Of a stretch of 64,000 nt of DNA, positions 45,944 through 56,070 are shown one piece after another. Where the stretch lies: positions 412,976-476,975 of the forward strand of contig MU859062.1 in NCBI GenBank assembly GCA_033297205.1. Direction: 5' to 3'. The stretch is from Pseudoneurospora amorphoporcata (taxonomy: Eukaryota > Ascomycota > Sordariomycetes > Sordariales > Sordariaceae). The first letter of the stretch is position 1. Every line of letters starts with the position of its first letter. The position numbers and the translations under genes were made by a program. The notes beneath the pieces are model-generated. The model worked only from the letters and a program-made list of their open reading frames with translations. It had not been told where the DNA came from and did no database searches.

Positions 45944-47505
45944 TTATGCGTCTTGCTCTTCCGCGATCAGCTTCTTCGCCCTTTCCTTGTGATGCAAAAA
46001 CCTAACCAAGAACGCAGTAATTATCATAGCCACAGCGATAAAAATCGAGATCATGTACCCCTTGTGGTACACCGGCGCCTCCACCTGCTGCCAAATCAAC
46101 AAGGGCAGTCACGCCTGGATCACATAGGCCATCTCATTCATGGTACCCGTCACCAGCGCTCTTTCCTCATTATCGTCGCCGCAAATTTCATGGGCCCAAG
46201 CGAACGTCAACCGCTGATACTTCCGCCAAAGCCCGCTAGTAAGAAGCAGGCCCATTTCCATCCGTCGGGGATATTCCACGCTGCTAGACTGGAGTCGATT
46301 ACAATGTTCACCAGACCCGAAAAGACAATGGGCGGCCATCTAGCGCCGCGAAACACGGTATCAGAAGTCCATGCGTAAATGAGCGTAGTAATCACGGTGA
46401 TGGCAGCCGTAATGGTCGGATAGGTGTTGATCTCGGTAATGGAGTGTCCCTTTGACTTAGCCACAGCTGGAACGCAGGCTGGCCGGAGGCTCCGTTACCA
46501 TTGTTGAAGAAGATGTAGAGCGCAGTGAGGAGGTAGATGTGCCAGCTGGAGAAGATTTTCTTGAACTTGGCCTTGGTGTATGATGCTCTGGTAGCACGAC
46601 CTTCGAGACGCATACGTTCCTTTGCCAGGGCGATTTCGTCCGCAGAGAAGTACCACGCTTTGGTGATCTCGGGCAGGTCTGGCATGAGGAAGAAACCTGA
46701 GATGGCGATGGGCAGGGAAATGACCGTGTCGATGATGAACAGCCACTGCCAGCCTTTAAATCCTCCGACGCCCGCTAGGTTCTTGTGGACTTCGGCCCTC
46801 AGTTACCCGGAGAACATGCTACCTATGGCGCCGCTGGCGTGGAAGATGCAATATCGCTTGGCCAGCTCATCTCTGCGGTACCATGAGCCGATGATGTACT
46901 GCATGCCTGGGTAAAAGACGCTTTCAGCCAGGCCGATGAAGAAACGCAAGACGTATACTTGAGTCGTGGTCTTGCATTTGGCGAGTAAGATGGTCAGAAT
47001 GGCCCATAGAACCTCGCAAGCCGGGATCCAGATGGATGGCCGGATACGGGTCAACAAGAGATTGCTATAACAGCGTCAGCATTGATCTAAGGGCTGCAAA
47101 GAAGGCATCGAGGGTTGTGGCTCACCTTGGAATCTCGCCAATGACATATCCAACCGTCCAGCACGTCTGCATGTAGTTCAACTCATTGCTGAACAGCTTC
47201 AGATCCTCCTTCATTCCAGAAACGAAGGCATTGGTGATGTTGACTTGGTCGAGATACTTGATGAAGTATCCCAGAAACGCCAGAGTCAGAATCATCGCGT
47301 CAAGCTTGAACAGGAAGCGCCTTTCTTCGGGAGACTTGTCCAAAGTATCCCAGACGTAAGACCGCCAACTCCTCTTTGACTTTCCTTGCACGAGCTCTGT
47401 TGACTGTGAGTCTGAGTTGTACTCGTGGCTGGAACTTTTGGTCGAACTGGATGGGCCCTGGATATCGCCCTTGGTGACGACATCGGAAATTGTGCTTTTC
47501 GACAT
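45944..47505 (-). pseudogene. Broken MFS transporter (Dal5/allantoate-permease family)
   Basis: Remnant of a proton-coupled anion transporter of the Dal5 family, whose members carry organic acids, vitamins and sulfonates. It starts at 47505 (MSKSTISDVVTKGD). Intron 47065-47125 joins GEIPS to NLLLTRIRPS. Recognisable helices include TLAFLGYFIKYLDQVNITNA and VYVLRFFIGLAESVFYPGMQ. The lesions are TAA at 46803-46805 (after GSMFSG), a one-base loss near 46459 (after AFQLWL), another near 46211 (after GGSISG), and TGA at 46109-46111 (after YVIQA, where Trp is expected). Past each lesion the family sequence resumes to the end (ERAKKLIAEEQDA, stop 45944). It lies head to head with the TauD-type dioxygenase gene. 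Confidence 0.88.
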
Positions 47506-48043
47506 GCTGCTCAAACGACAATGCTGGTATTGTCATGAAGCCGACGGGTACCACCTTAAGAGTCTTGGTTATTTTGAAGTCCTTTTGTGTCCATATCAAC
47601 TATCGTGAGTGGCAGGCGTCGCCACCGGGTCTAAGAAAGGCGCCATGAGCTTCGATGTTGCTATGGCTAGTCCGTCAGTTGCTCTGTGTGGGGGTGAAGT
47701 CTAGTCTAGACCCTGATTTTGTTCCCGTATTGGTTGCTCCCTGCATGCCTTGGATGGTAAACCCTATGGTGTTGGGGGAGCTGATTGTTGATGGTACAGT
47801 TGTTCAAATGCAGCAGAGCACACAATCCACCCCAGCGGATGGCGCAAGATGATATAAAAGGAGGGCACCAACCATTTGGGCATATCGAACATCCCAACCG
47901 TTTCCCGTCGCATATGTTGTTAAAACCACCGATTGGATACCAGCCCATGCTCTTTGTCCGTTGCGACACATTGCATTGTCGCTTTCCCAACTGATATACT
48001 TGAGGCTTCAAAAAGACATCCCGACGGAGGTGAACCCCTCACA
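47506..48043. promoter_or_regulatory. Divergent region between MFS pseudogene and TauD gene
   Basis: 538 bp between the two 5' ends; it probably served both genes. No site can be named with confidence. Confidence 0.4.
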
Positions 48044-49573
48044 ATGAGCGCGTACGTGTACGAAAACAGATTTGACCATAGATAAGAGTAACAATCACAA
48101 TTGTAATCAATATGTCTTGCTTAATAATCATTCCTCGGTCGGTGAGATACTTGTGCCGGCTCAACAAGCAGGATGTATGACTTCTGGAGGAATGACTATA
48201 CAGTGGTTACTGGTGAATGAGTCTGGACTCCTGGACTGTGAGCATAAAACATGCAGTATATCCACCAAAGAGAATGACGGGAGGAATCATAGGCCAAGAA
48301 GAAGCCGATACTTGACTTACCAGATCAATTTTCACCTTTACCACTCGTTCGGTAAAGCACATCATCTCCCTATATAGTCCACCCACAACATCGCACCAGC
48401 ACCATTCTTGACTCCATCGTTGACACGATTGAACCCAGGAATGAGACTCTCCCTTTTGCGGAGCCAGTACGTCAACGCCTCGCCAAAGCTGGAATTGACC
48501 TCTCCAAGGGTTATCCATACCGGCCATCCGTTCCTCTCTACCTTCAAGACGTCTACAAGATCCGCAGCGAGGAGCGACTTTACGAGGACGCAAGTGCTCG
48601 AGCGGACAAGTCGAAGAAGAACCTCCTCTCGGCAGCAACCACGGTGACCGACTTGACCACCCACATTGGGACTGAGATCGAAGGCCTTCAGCTCAAGCAC
48701 CTCACCCCTGAGCAGCGGGACGAGCTAGCTCTCCTCATTGCCGAGCGGAGCGTCGTCTTCTTCCGCAACCAGGACCTCACCCCTCAGCAACAGAAGGAGC
48801 TGGGCGAGTGGTTCGGCAAGGTCGAAGTTCATCCCCAAGCCCCTCAAGTGCCCGGAATCCCAGGCGTGACTGTCATCTGGCCAGACCTCTTCACTCTAGA
48901 GAGACCGGCCGACTTCCGTCGTCCTGGCGGCGCCTCGAATTGGCACAGCGATCTCGTCCATGAGCGTCAACCGGCGGGTATCACCCACTTGCACAACGAC
49001 ACGGTGCCTCCTACCGGCGGAGACACGCTCTGGGCGTCTGGCTACAGCGCTTATGAGAAGCTCTCGCCCGAGTTCCGTAAGATTATCGATGGCAAGTATG
49101 CCGTGTACCGCTCTGCACACCCATATCTTGATCGAGAGAACCCCAGTGCAGGATCCAAGTACATTGAGCACACGCACCCGCTTGTACGAGTTCATCCGGC
49201 CACAGGGTGGAAGGCGTTATGGGTGAATCGGTCGATGACGGTGAGGATCGTGGGACTCGATAAGGCCGAGAGCGATGTGATCTTGAACCACTTGTACGAT
49301 GTCTACGAAAAGAACGTCGACATTCAAGTGTGCTTCAAGTGGACGCCGGGGACGAGTGCGTTGTTGGATAACAGGTGAGTGATCCTTCACCGTTGGAAAT
49401 TCGAAATGGTAACTTACCCGCGAGTGAAACGTACCAGAATTACCATTCACAACGCCAGCTGGGACTATGGTGGCAGGTACCCGCGTCACGGAACCCGAGT
49501 GACGTCTTTGGCTGAGGTTCCTTACTATGATCCAAATGCCCCATCACGGCGGCAAGCGCTGGCTGTTGGATGA
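48044..49573 (+). CDS. TauD/TfdA-type 2-oxoglutarate dioxygenase
   Basis: Iron- and 2-oxoglutarate-dependent dioxygenase of the taurine/sulfonate type, which releases sulfite from organosulfonates. The body runs from about 48392 to 49374 and then, after an intron (49375-49437, GTGAGT ... CCAG), from 49438 to 49573. The conserved N-terminal region AGIDLSKGYPYRPSVPLYLQ leads into VTDLTTHIGTEIEGLQLKHL. Iron ligands are His and Asp in NWHSDLVHERQ and the distal His in RITIHNASWDYGGR, with the 2-oxoglutarate-binding Arg in PRHGTRVT. No ATG opens this frame. A tentative first exon ATGAGCGC at 48044-48051 (donor GTACGT) spliced to 48392 gives MSATILDSIVDTIEP, which resembles homologues. The frame beyond is intact although the partner transporter is broken. 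Confidence 0.85.
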
Positions 49574-49764
49574 TCAAGAGAAGAGTGACTTGGGAGTGAC
49601 TGAGTAGTAGGTCAGAGGGAGCGGTGGGACTCAGACGGTCCGTATCTAGCCCAACCTAATTTAAACATGGTTTTCCTTAGTGGAAAAGAACCTGCTCAGA
49701 CCTCTTGAAAGCTTTCGTGTATTGAATTGTCGTTTTTGCTCCGTAAAATGACGTACAGTCCCTT

Positions 49765-51078
49765 TTAATGCGACAACCTGACCTCCACCAGACTGTCCAT
49801 CCTCAGTCGCGGCTTCCCTACCACGTCGGTAATTCCAAGCCTGCCATCAGCACTCGCTAACAGCTCCTTCCACTCTTCGATGGATCTTTCCTTGGCATTG
49901 AACATCGATAACATTGTCAAATCAAGTGCCCTGGTCATTGCGTCCTGCGTCTTGGGCACCGAATCTGGCTGCGGCAAGACAATATCGCAGTTGACGATCC
50001 TACTTTTGGGCCCCATAGCCTCCGCGATCGGCTTTAGAATCCGCCTGCAGTACAAGTCTGACCAGTTATGGAGAATGTTTCTCATGAAGTAGACGGCGGC
50101 TCCTCTTGCTGGCTCTGGTTGCGGGTCAAAGAAGTTATGCGGCACGAACTCGACCCTGTCCTTGACTCCCTTGCTCTCCATCATCTCCTCGGCTGCGCCT
50201 CTCAGATCTTCAAAGTCCTGCACCTGGAACCGTAAATGAGGATGTGTCTGCGCAATAGCAACGGAAATGTGTCCGATGCCACCGCCAACATCAACAACCA
50301 GCGCCCCGTTCGGTAGCGTCTCCCAAGGGTACGCCCGCGCAATGCTTTCTGCTGAATCGGCGGATTTACCGCCGGAAAAGGCATCGACAAATTGCCCGAA
50401 CTTCACCATGCTCTCTGGGTGTCTCTCCTTGTACCCAAAAAATGTGTCTCCAAACGCCAGCGAGAAAGCCGTGTCCTGTGGCTCAGGAGAGTCTGGGTAT
50501 CGCTTGACCATGTCGACGAGCTTGGATACGGCAGGGAGCATCTCGGCATGGCGGAACCAAACGCAGGCGCGCATCTTCTCGTCAGTAGCGAGTGGTTGAG
50601 ACCAGGCTGAATGGGTGACGAAGCCGGGTTCTGGTTCGGTAAAGTAATAGTTTGCAATGGCCATGCGCAGAAACCGTGGAAGAAGGGCCTCGCTTAAACC
50701 GGTTCTCGAGGCAAGGTCATGGAAACTGATGGTTCCGTGGAGCGGGACGTTCTGTGGAACCTCAAAGTGACACAGGACTTGCATCGCGCCGAGGAGGTAG
50801 ATCTCGTTGAAACAAAAGTGTTTCGTGGTTTCAACTGGCCCGACGGCGAGAGCGTGGAGGGCTCTGGTGGCTTCGATTAGAGCAACATGTGCCCGTGAGA
50901 CTTCTTCAATGTCCTCAGGAAATGGCTCCAGAGGGCCATCGGCGGAAAAGGATGGCCATGGTAGTCGCCTGGATTTGAGATGTGAAGATAGAAGAGTGGC
51001 ATTGGACGATATCTCATCCACGAGCGTGGTGAGGAGTGGCGCAGACGTGTCCGCCGGAATACCAGACGTTGCGACCAT
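49765..51078 (-). CDS. SAM-dependent O-methyltransferase (secondary-metabolism type)
   Basis: Single-exon protein of 437 residues, similar in layout to fungal polyketide O-methyltransferases. An N-terminal dimerisation and winged-helix part (FHDLASRTGLSEALLPRFLR) is followed by the SAM-binding motif LVVDVGGGIGHISVAIAQTH at about 272-291. Then comes FQVQDFEDLRG, the conserved FFDPQP, and MRNILHNWSDLYCRRIL with the catalytic His. The C-terminal motif KERSIEEWKELLASADGRLG closes the family pattern. The substrate is unknown. It lies next to a second, broken O-methyltransferase in the same orientation. Confidence 0.93.
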   Translation of the reverse strand: MVATSGIPADTSAPLLTTLVDEISSNATLLSSHLKSRRLPWPSFSADGPLEPFPEDIEEVSRAHVALIEATRALHALAVGPVETTKHFCFNEIYLLGAMQVLCHFEVPQNVPLHGTISFHDLASRTGLSEALLPRFLRMAIANYYFTEPEPGFVTHSAWSQPLATDEKMRACVWFRHAEMLPAVSKLVDMVKRYPDSPEPQDTAFSLAFGDTFFGYKERHPESMVKFGQFVDAFSGGKSADSAESIARAYPWETLPNGALVVDVGGGIGHISVAIAQTHPHLRFQVQDFEDLRGAAEEMMESKGVKDRVEFVPHNFFDPQPEPARGAAVYFMRNILHNWSDLYCRRILKPIAEAMGPKSRIVNCDIVLPQPDSVPKTQDAMTRALDLTMLSMFNAKERSIEEWKELLASADGRLGITDVVGKPRLRMDSLVEVRLSH

Positions 51079-51297
51079 GTTGAGAATACGGATGGAGGGT
51101 GGAAATCTTTATGGTTGACGTGCAAGAAATGTCTAGTTATATATGGATTCTCTTGTACGCGGGTGTAGAAGAGTGACGAAACAGAGATCGACGAAAGCCC
51201 TTAAGAGAACGTCACGAACATACGATTTTTGGCGAATTTGGAGAACTTCTGGCGATTGGACTAGTATGCTGCAGGTATGTATGCTGACCAGTTATCC

Positions 51298-52205
51298 TCA
51301 CTTGGGAACTGCGACAATCAGTCCATTCTGACTTTCCTCCGTATACTGGCATATCTTCTTGATCTTGAAGCCGGCCTCATCTAACATCGCGTGCCATTCA
51401 TTAGCCGTACGTTCCGACGCCCCCAACAAAGTTATCATTGCGATGTCAAACTGAGTGGCTCGCCAAGTAGAGCCGCGCTCAGACAAAACTCTCATCGATT
51501 AAGATGACCGAGTCCTCGGTCATTGCCAGTCTAATGTTCGCCAATATCTTCGCGCATATGTCATTCGGCCAGTCGTGGAAGACGTTGCGGAAATAGTACG
51601 CCCGAGCACCTGTTATTTTTGGCGTTAGTAGTCAGCTCTGGACGAAAAAACCTGAAGGGTATGTTGAGATGCTGATGGCCTACCTTTAAGGGGCTGAGGA
51701 GTGAAGAAATCATGAACTTGAGCCTCTATGCCATCAAAGCCAGGCAACGGCGTGGCCTTCACTTGCTCAAGAACAAACCCTTGGTCTTGAAGGATAAAGC
51801 GGCCTGGCTGGTCGGGGTATTTTTGTTTGAGGCCAATAGTCTGATGTCCATGCGCTCCCCCAACATCCACAAACAAGATTGTATCTGCATCAGCGTTCTG
51901 CCAGAGTTCCTGCTTGATATCATAGCTAGTTCTTCAGCCGTGAGAGTGGTGTCGCCCGCCTCTGCCAGGAGCTTGAAAATGCCTTTGTCGACTCCAATCT
52001 TTGCGGTGACTAGGTGCAGAGGCGAGTAAATAACTCTGTGAGCTGTATCTCCCGGAGTTTCAAGGGCAACGCTCAACCGCCTTCCAGCTTCACGGAGCCT
52101 CCGACGTAGGTGATCATCGTTGAGTTGGGTAACAGTGTGAGGGTCGTCTATAAGGGCCTCGATCCTCTTGGTCAAGGCTATGATTTCATCGCGGCGTGAA
52201 GCCAT
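51298..52205 (-). pseudogene. Truncated O-methyltransferase remnant
   Basis: Remnant of a methyltransferase related in kind to the neighbour at 49765. It starts MASRRDEIIALTKRIEALID and keeps the first part of the N-terminal domain (VIYSPLHLVTAKIGVDKGIF, TLTAEELA). It then jumps at about 51921-51932 directly to YDIKQELWQNADADTILFVD and the SAM motif FVDVGGAHGHQTIG. Roughly 130-150 residues of the usual fold are missing and the frame changes. A normal intron survives (51610-51683, GTAGGC ... AACAG) and joins FFTPQPLKG to ARAYYFRNVFHDWPNDICAK. A further frame change near 51490 (after VILIDE) precedes LSERGSTWRATQFDIAM ... NGLIVAVPK. It is unlikely to make an active enzyme. Confidence 0.82.
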
Positions 52206-52554
52206 GGTTCCTGTAGTCGGATGGCCGATGTGATGCTTGATATCCGGTGGCCTAGTCCTCGCGTCGAAGCAGAAACGTCCCTTGGTCGAGCCAGCTGGAT
52301 GAGGTCCATGGCGATCATCTTATACCAACCCCAGCATCCGTCGGTCCCCGCCATTGTAACTCTTGCCTTTTGTTAACCGAAGCATAAGCGGCCGCCGGTG
52401 TTGATATGATCTGCCATAGCTGTCGGGCGCCCCCCATATGTAGAGGTGAAGCCAGCCAGTCGGAGGAGGACCACTCAGCACATGAGCCCCACCCAGATCC
52501 CTGGAAATGGCACCCTGTTGGTGATGTGCTTCAGCTACCTTATTCATTAGGTGG

Positions 52555-52712
52555 TGTGACATTCTAGTTGTGCAGGCTGTGGGGCTATGGCTCGCTTGGC
52601 GGTTTGGTGTGCCAGGGCAGCTCAGCACTCCTGAAAGTAGGGTATAAGGTGGTGGGTTGGTAACTGGTGACAAGCGCACTGTTAGCGCTACCTGCACAAC
52701 TAGAATGTCACA
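52555..52712. repeat. 22-bp perfect inverted repeat, possible small MITE
   Basis: The left arm at 52555-52576 begins TGTGACATTCTAGTTG. The right arm at 52691-52712 is its exact reverse complement, with 114 bp between. No clear target duplication flanks the arms, so a 158-bp miniature element is only one reading. Confidence 0.6.
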
Positions 52713-53718
52713 GCGCCTGTTCATGTAGGGTTCCAAATGCTGACTTTGCTGGAGAGAATCGGTTGGGTGGCGCTGGATAACCAGAGTGGAATACTACTGT
52801 ACCCCGTTGCAGTCTTGTCGCCGCATGCTAGATAGCATCATGAAGGGGCCTCGCGGAGCTCTGCGATGAAGGTGTGCTGACTGTCGGAACCGTCGTCACC
52901 TGGGACATCGAGTTATCCAGGGCCGAGGTGAAAGATAGGGAGGACGACGGACCCGGCGGACGTTGTACAATACAAATGATCCATGCAGTTGCGAAACCCC
53001 CACCCCCCTAATGCTAAAACCCCCCCTTTTACACAAGATTCTAGCTGCCCACATTCCCTCTGGTGGTAAAGACTGCTTGCTAACTGCAATTTGCAAACGC
53101 TTAAGGCCGGATTTGCAAAAGTAGGGGTCGAATTTTGGCGGGCGTGGATATTTATACCCGTCTACCGGGGGTTAAATGACCTACTATTTTAGACTTTGGC
53201 CCGTCGCTCAATAGTTAGAGGGCCCTTTTCTAGTCTGCACCGGTACCTCCTTTTGCAAAGCCCTCTCTTTTGTAAAAAAAATTTAGCCTGCCGGCATTAT
53301 TCACAAAAGCAGATCATCACTGTAATGAGAGAAGTGCCGTAGGTAGAGGTACCGTATCCCATGGTAGGGTGCTACAGGCGGCAGGTCATCGAGCTGGCGA
53401 GGGTTGGTTAGCGGGGCACTCGTGGGGCTATAGGGCTGTTAGCGCCTTCTCCTGGACGGGCATCTTCCACTTTTCGATTTCACTTCCCGTCTTGACTCTT
53501 CCATATCTTCCGTTTGTTGTGCCTTGGGTTTTGACACGGCGCAACTTCGACGGTTACAACACCTACCAAGCAACACTTCACCAATGGTGGGATCTTCCAT
53601 CCCAGGCATTGGAATCCGACCCCATCACGGAGCGAGCCTGATCATGTCTCGCCATCTGCCGTACACAGCACGACGTCGACAGCTGTGAACACCATGTTCC
53701 AGCTTGTTATTCCACAAA

Positions 53719-53982
53719 ATGACCGAGGACCAAGAAGCCGCCAAGTTCGATCCACCATACAAGTCGAACAAGATGTCTCTCCGGATGGAACGTTTCGTCT
53801 CGCCTGCCGCAGGTCAAGGCTGGTTTTCCTTAGAGTACTTGTCTCTCTTTAACCCGAAGCTGTCCAGCGAGGTTTACCGCGCCCCCTACTCTGGCTTGAT
53901 TCTACAGTTTCAATCTGATTCAAGACAATACGGCAAATGGATGGCGGTGAAGAAAGACAAAGAGGTTAGTTGTCTCAACTAG
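53719..53982 (+). CDS. Small hypothetical protein (possibly first exon)
   Basis: Open frame of 87 residues starting MTEDQEAAKFDPPYKSNKMS. It is rich in charged and aromatic residues and resembles no family I know. A GTTAGT donor follows KKDKE near its end, so it may be the first exon of a longer gene or a gene remnant. The ATG context is good (ACAAAATGAC). Composition is more protein-like than other frames nearby, but support is weak. Confidence 0.3.
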   Translation: MTEDQEAAKFDPPYKSNKMSLRMERFVSPAAGQGWFSLEYLSLFNPKLSSEVYRAPYSGLILQFQSDSRQYGKWMAVKKDKEVSCLN

Positions 53983-54266
53983 CATGTGTTTATACCCTAA
54001 GTCCAAGCGTCATTCATTGCGGCATTCTGGATACATTTAGGACCGTTGCTAATATACTGTTTCTCATCGGCAGTTCCGAGACACCAGCAAGCTTTGTGTA
54101 CGTATACCATTGCATGTTGGCCACCACGCGTCGTCTCTGCAGTCACTCACTCTTCGAGTAACATTACATTGGAACACAATCGTAGATCTCGCAGTACAGG
54201 ATGACGTATTATTCCAGCCTATCTACACGACCCCTCCCTAAAAAGACGACATTCGAAAATCCACTC

Positions 54267-55083
54267 TCAAGCATACTGCCAGGCACCAACAGTTCCGGAC
54301 GGGAGAGGGTTGACCTTGAGGTTGACAGGAGTGCAGGCGGTCAGGCTAGCCGCGTTCGTCTCGTTTCTTCCCACCAGGTTCCACGCGGTACCGCCACCGC
54401 CAGAGGCCTGAGGAGGGCAAGCAACCCAGCCCCAGCCGTTACCGTTCAGATTGACGAAACCACCGCCTTCATACGCACCAAAGCCCTGAACCAGGCTGCC
54501 CGCGGGAATGTAGGCCGAGTGAGCTTGGGTGTAGTGCATGTTCCAGTCCGGTCCGAGATAGGCTTGCTGTCCGCCAGGAACCATGGTGTCCATGGAGAGG
54601 CCGCCGTTGCCGGCGAAAAAGGCCGTGATGTTGCCGGGAGGGCACGCGGACCCCACCACCTCGACAGGGCAGTAGGTGCTGGTGTTGCCCGCAAGGCTCA
54701 GATGCAGGCCGCTGGCAGTCACGGGCTTGCCGTCAATAGGCAACGTCGGATTCGACACGGTGAGCGTGAAGGGCGTTCCAGTGTGAGCGGGCAACAAGCT
54801 CAAGACATTGTTCTCGCACTTGTACATGAACTTGCTGTAGCACGCTCCGCTGCAGAACGAGAGGGGCTCGCCAGCCGTAATGGGGCAAAGGAACTGATCG
54901 CTCCAGCAGACATACTATCGCCCACGTGTTAGTCGCATGGCTTCGTCCAGCAGCACTCATGCCTCGAGATCCAGGACATACCTGAGCAGGATCGTACTGT
55001 GACTGTCCACAGTTGTTCAAGGCGTTCACAGCGCTGTCGCCGAGGGCAAGAAGAGCCGCGCCGAGGAGAGTGAGTTTCGTCAT
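54267..55083 (-). CDS. Secreted CBM52-like cell-wall protein
   Basis: Predicted extracellular protein of 249 residues in two exons, 55083-54982 and 54914-54267. A signal peptide MTKLTLLGAALLALGDSAVNA precedes a small Cys-rich module, NCGQSQYDPAQ then YVCWSDQFLCPITAGE and CSGACYSKFMYKC. This matches the pattern of carbohydrate-binding module family 52 (beta-1,3-glucan-associated). The remaining 185 residues are Gly-rich with PCP- and TTM-like turns (LSLAGNTSTYCPVEV, FFAGNGGLSMDTMVPG, GFVNLNGNGWGWVACPP), similar in style to fungal cell-wall or IgE-binding surface proteins. The intron 54915-54981 joins DPAQ to YVCW in frame. A binding role is inferred; no catalytic residues are recognised. Confidence 0.82.
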
Positions 55084-56070
55084 GTTGAGATGGATGAGTG
55101 AGATTCTGATGATAATCTTGGTTCTACCACCATCGGACACAAAGCAGAGGGAAGCGACTCGACACTTTATATCACTAGCCGGTCCCCCTGGTTGTGCTGG
55201 TGTCACTGTAGGGCCATAAGATCCTTGACTACCACCTCATCTGAGGGTCCATCTTTGCCAGCAACGTGCCCACTGGGTAGTGTCTCTTGGTGGATGTCTC
55301 GTATTGTATTCCGTGGGCACCGCTGACCGATAGACTATCGTCGGTAGCAGCGATCTCAGGTAACCTTTCCGAGGTCTTGGTCAGCCTCTTCTCCATATGG
55401 AACGCTTGATTGGACTGCCCAGCACATGTTTCTCCGCGCTGACATCGATCAGCATCGGCCCATGTGGTTTATGCCGTGGTTGTGCAGTTATTCATCCCGA
55501 GCAGGCCGATTCTACACGATTCCCCCGGAGGCTCCTGTAGGGTCGACCACGCTAGCCTATTTGGTTACACTGTGAGTCCATCAGTTGTCGGCCCCGCCCT
55601 TCCGACTTCACTCTTGAACGTCCAGTGACATTGCACTATTTGATCCTCAGACCACAACAGGAAATCCCGTCGTGGCCGCCAATGGAGACTAGGATGGTGC
55701 CGATATGCAAGCCGGCTGCCCTTCCAAGTTTTCTCTGCTATTGATGGAACCTGGAGTCAAGCCAAGCACCAATTGCCGTTAGTCGAGTCATCGTATTCAC
55801 CAGCGTCAGGTGGTCGGCTGAAGCGCTAGAGTAGGGGAACAGCCTGGGGGATGAATAAGCCCCATATGGCAAAAGGCCGTAACAGCCACAGCTTTACGAT
55901 CCGGCACCGCATTTCCGTAAACCTAGCCAATTATTTCTATTATCGATATGAACAATCAGTTATTGGGGTCAGCCATTTTCACACTTGACGGTGGTGAAAG
56001 CATCAGCCCATTGTAACGTTAATACCGCCGCCATGTGTGATGGGGTCAAGAACTCAAGACTCGCACTACG
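55084..56070. other. Spacer without recognisable gene
   Basis: About 990 bp between the CBM52-like start and the end of the ALDH pseudogene. No conserved frame is seen. Confidence 0.5.

Larger units (their letters stand above)
52206..54266. other. Accessory spacer with inverted repeats
   Basis: Two kilobases without a convincing gene. It holds a perfect 22-bp inverted repeat (52555-52576 and 52691-52712), C- and A-rich runs around 53000-53040, repeated TTTGCAAA words between 53085 and 53262, and one small open frame (53719-53982). Confidence 0.55.

Noticed and set aside
46100..46810. MFS lesions explained as extra introns
   Set aside because: The family sequence continues directly on both sides of each lesion with only one base missing or one base changed, so there is no room for an intron.
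54201..54932. 243-codon plus-strand frame
   Set aside because: Lies opposite the CBM52-like gene, which has a signal peptide, a Cys-rich module and a clean intron.
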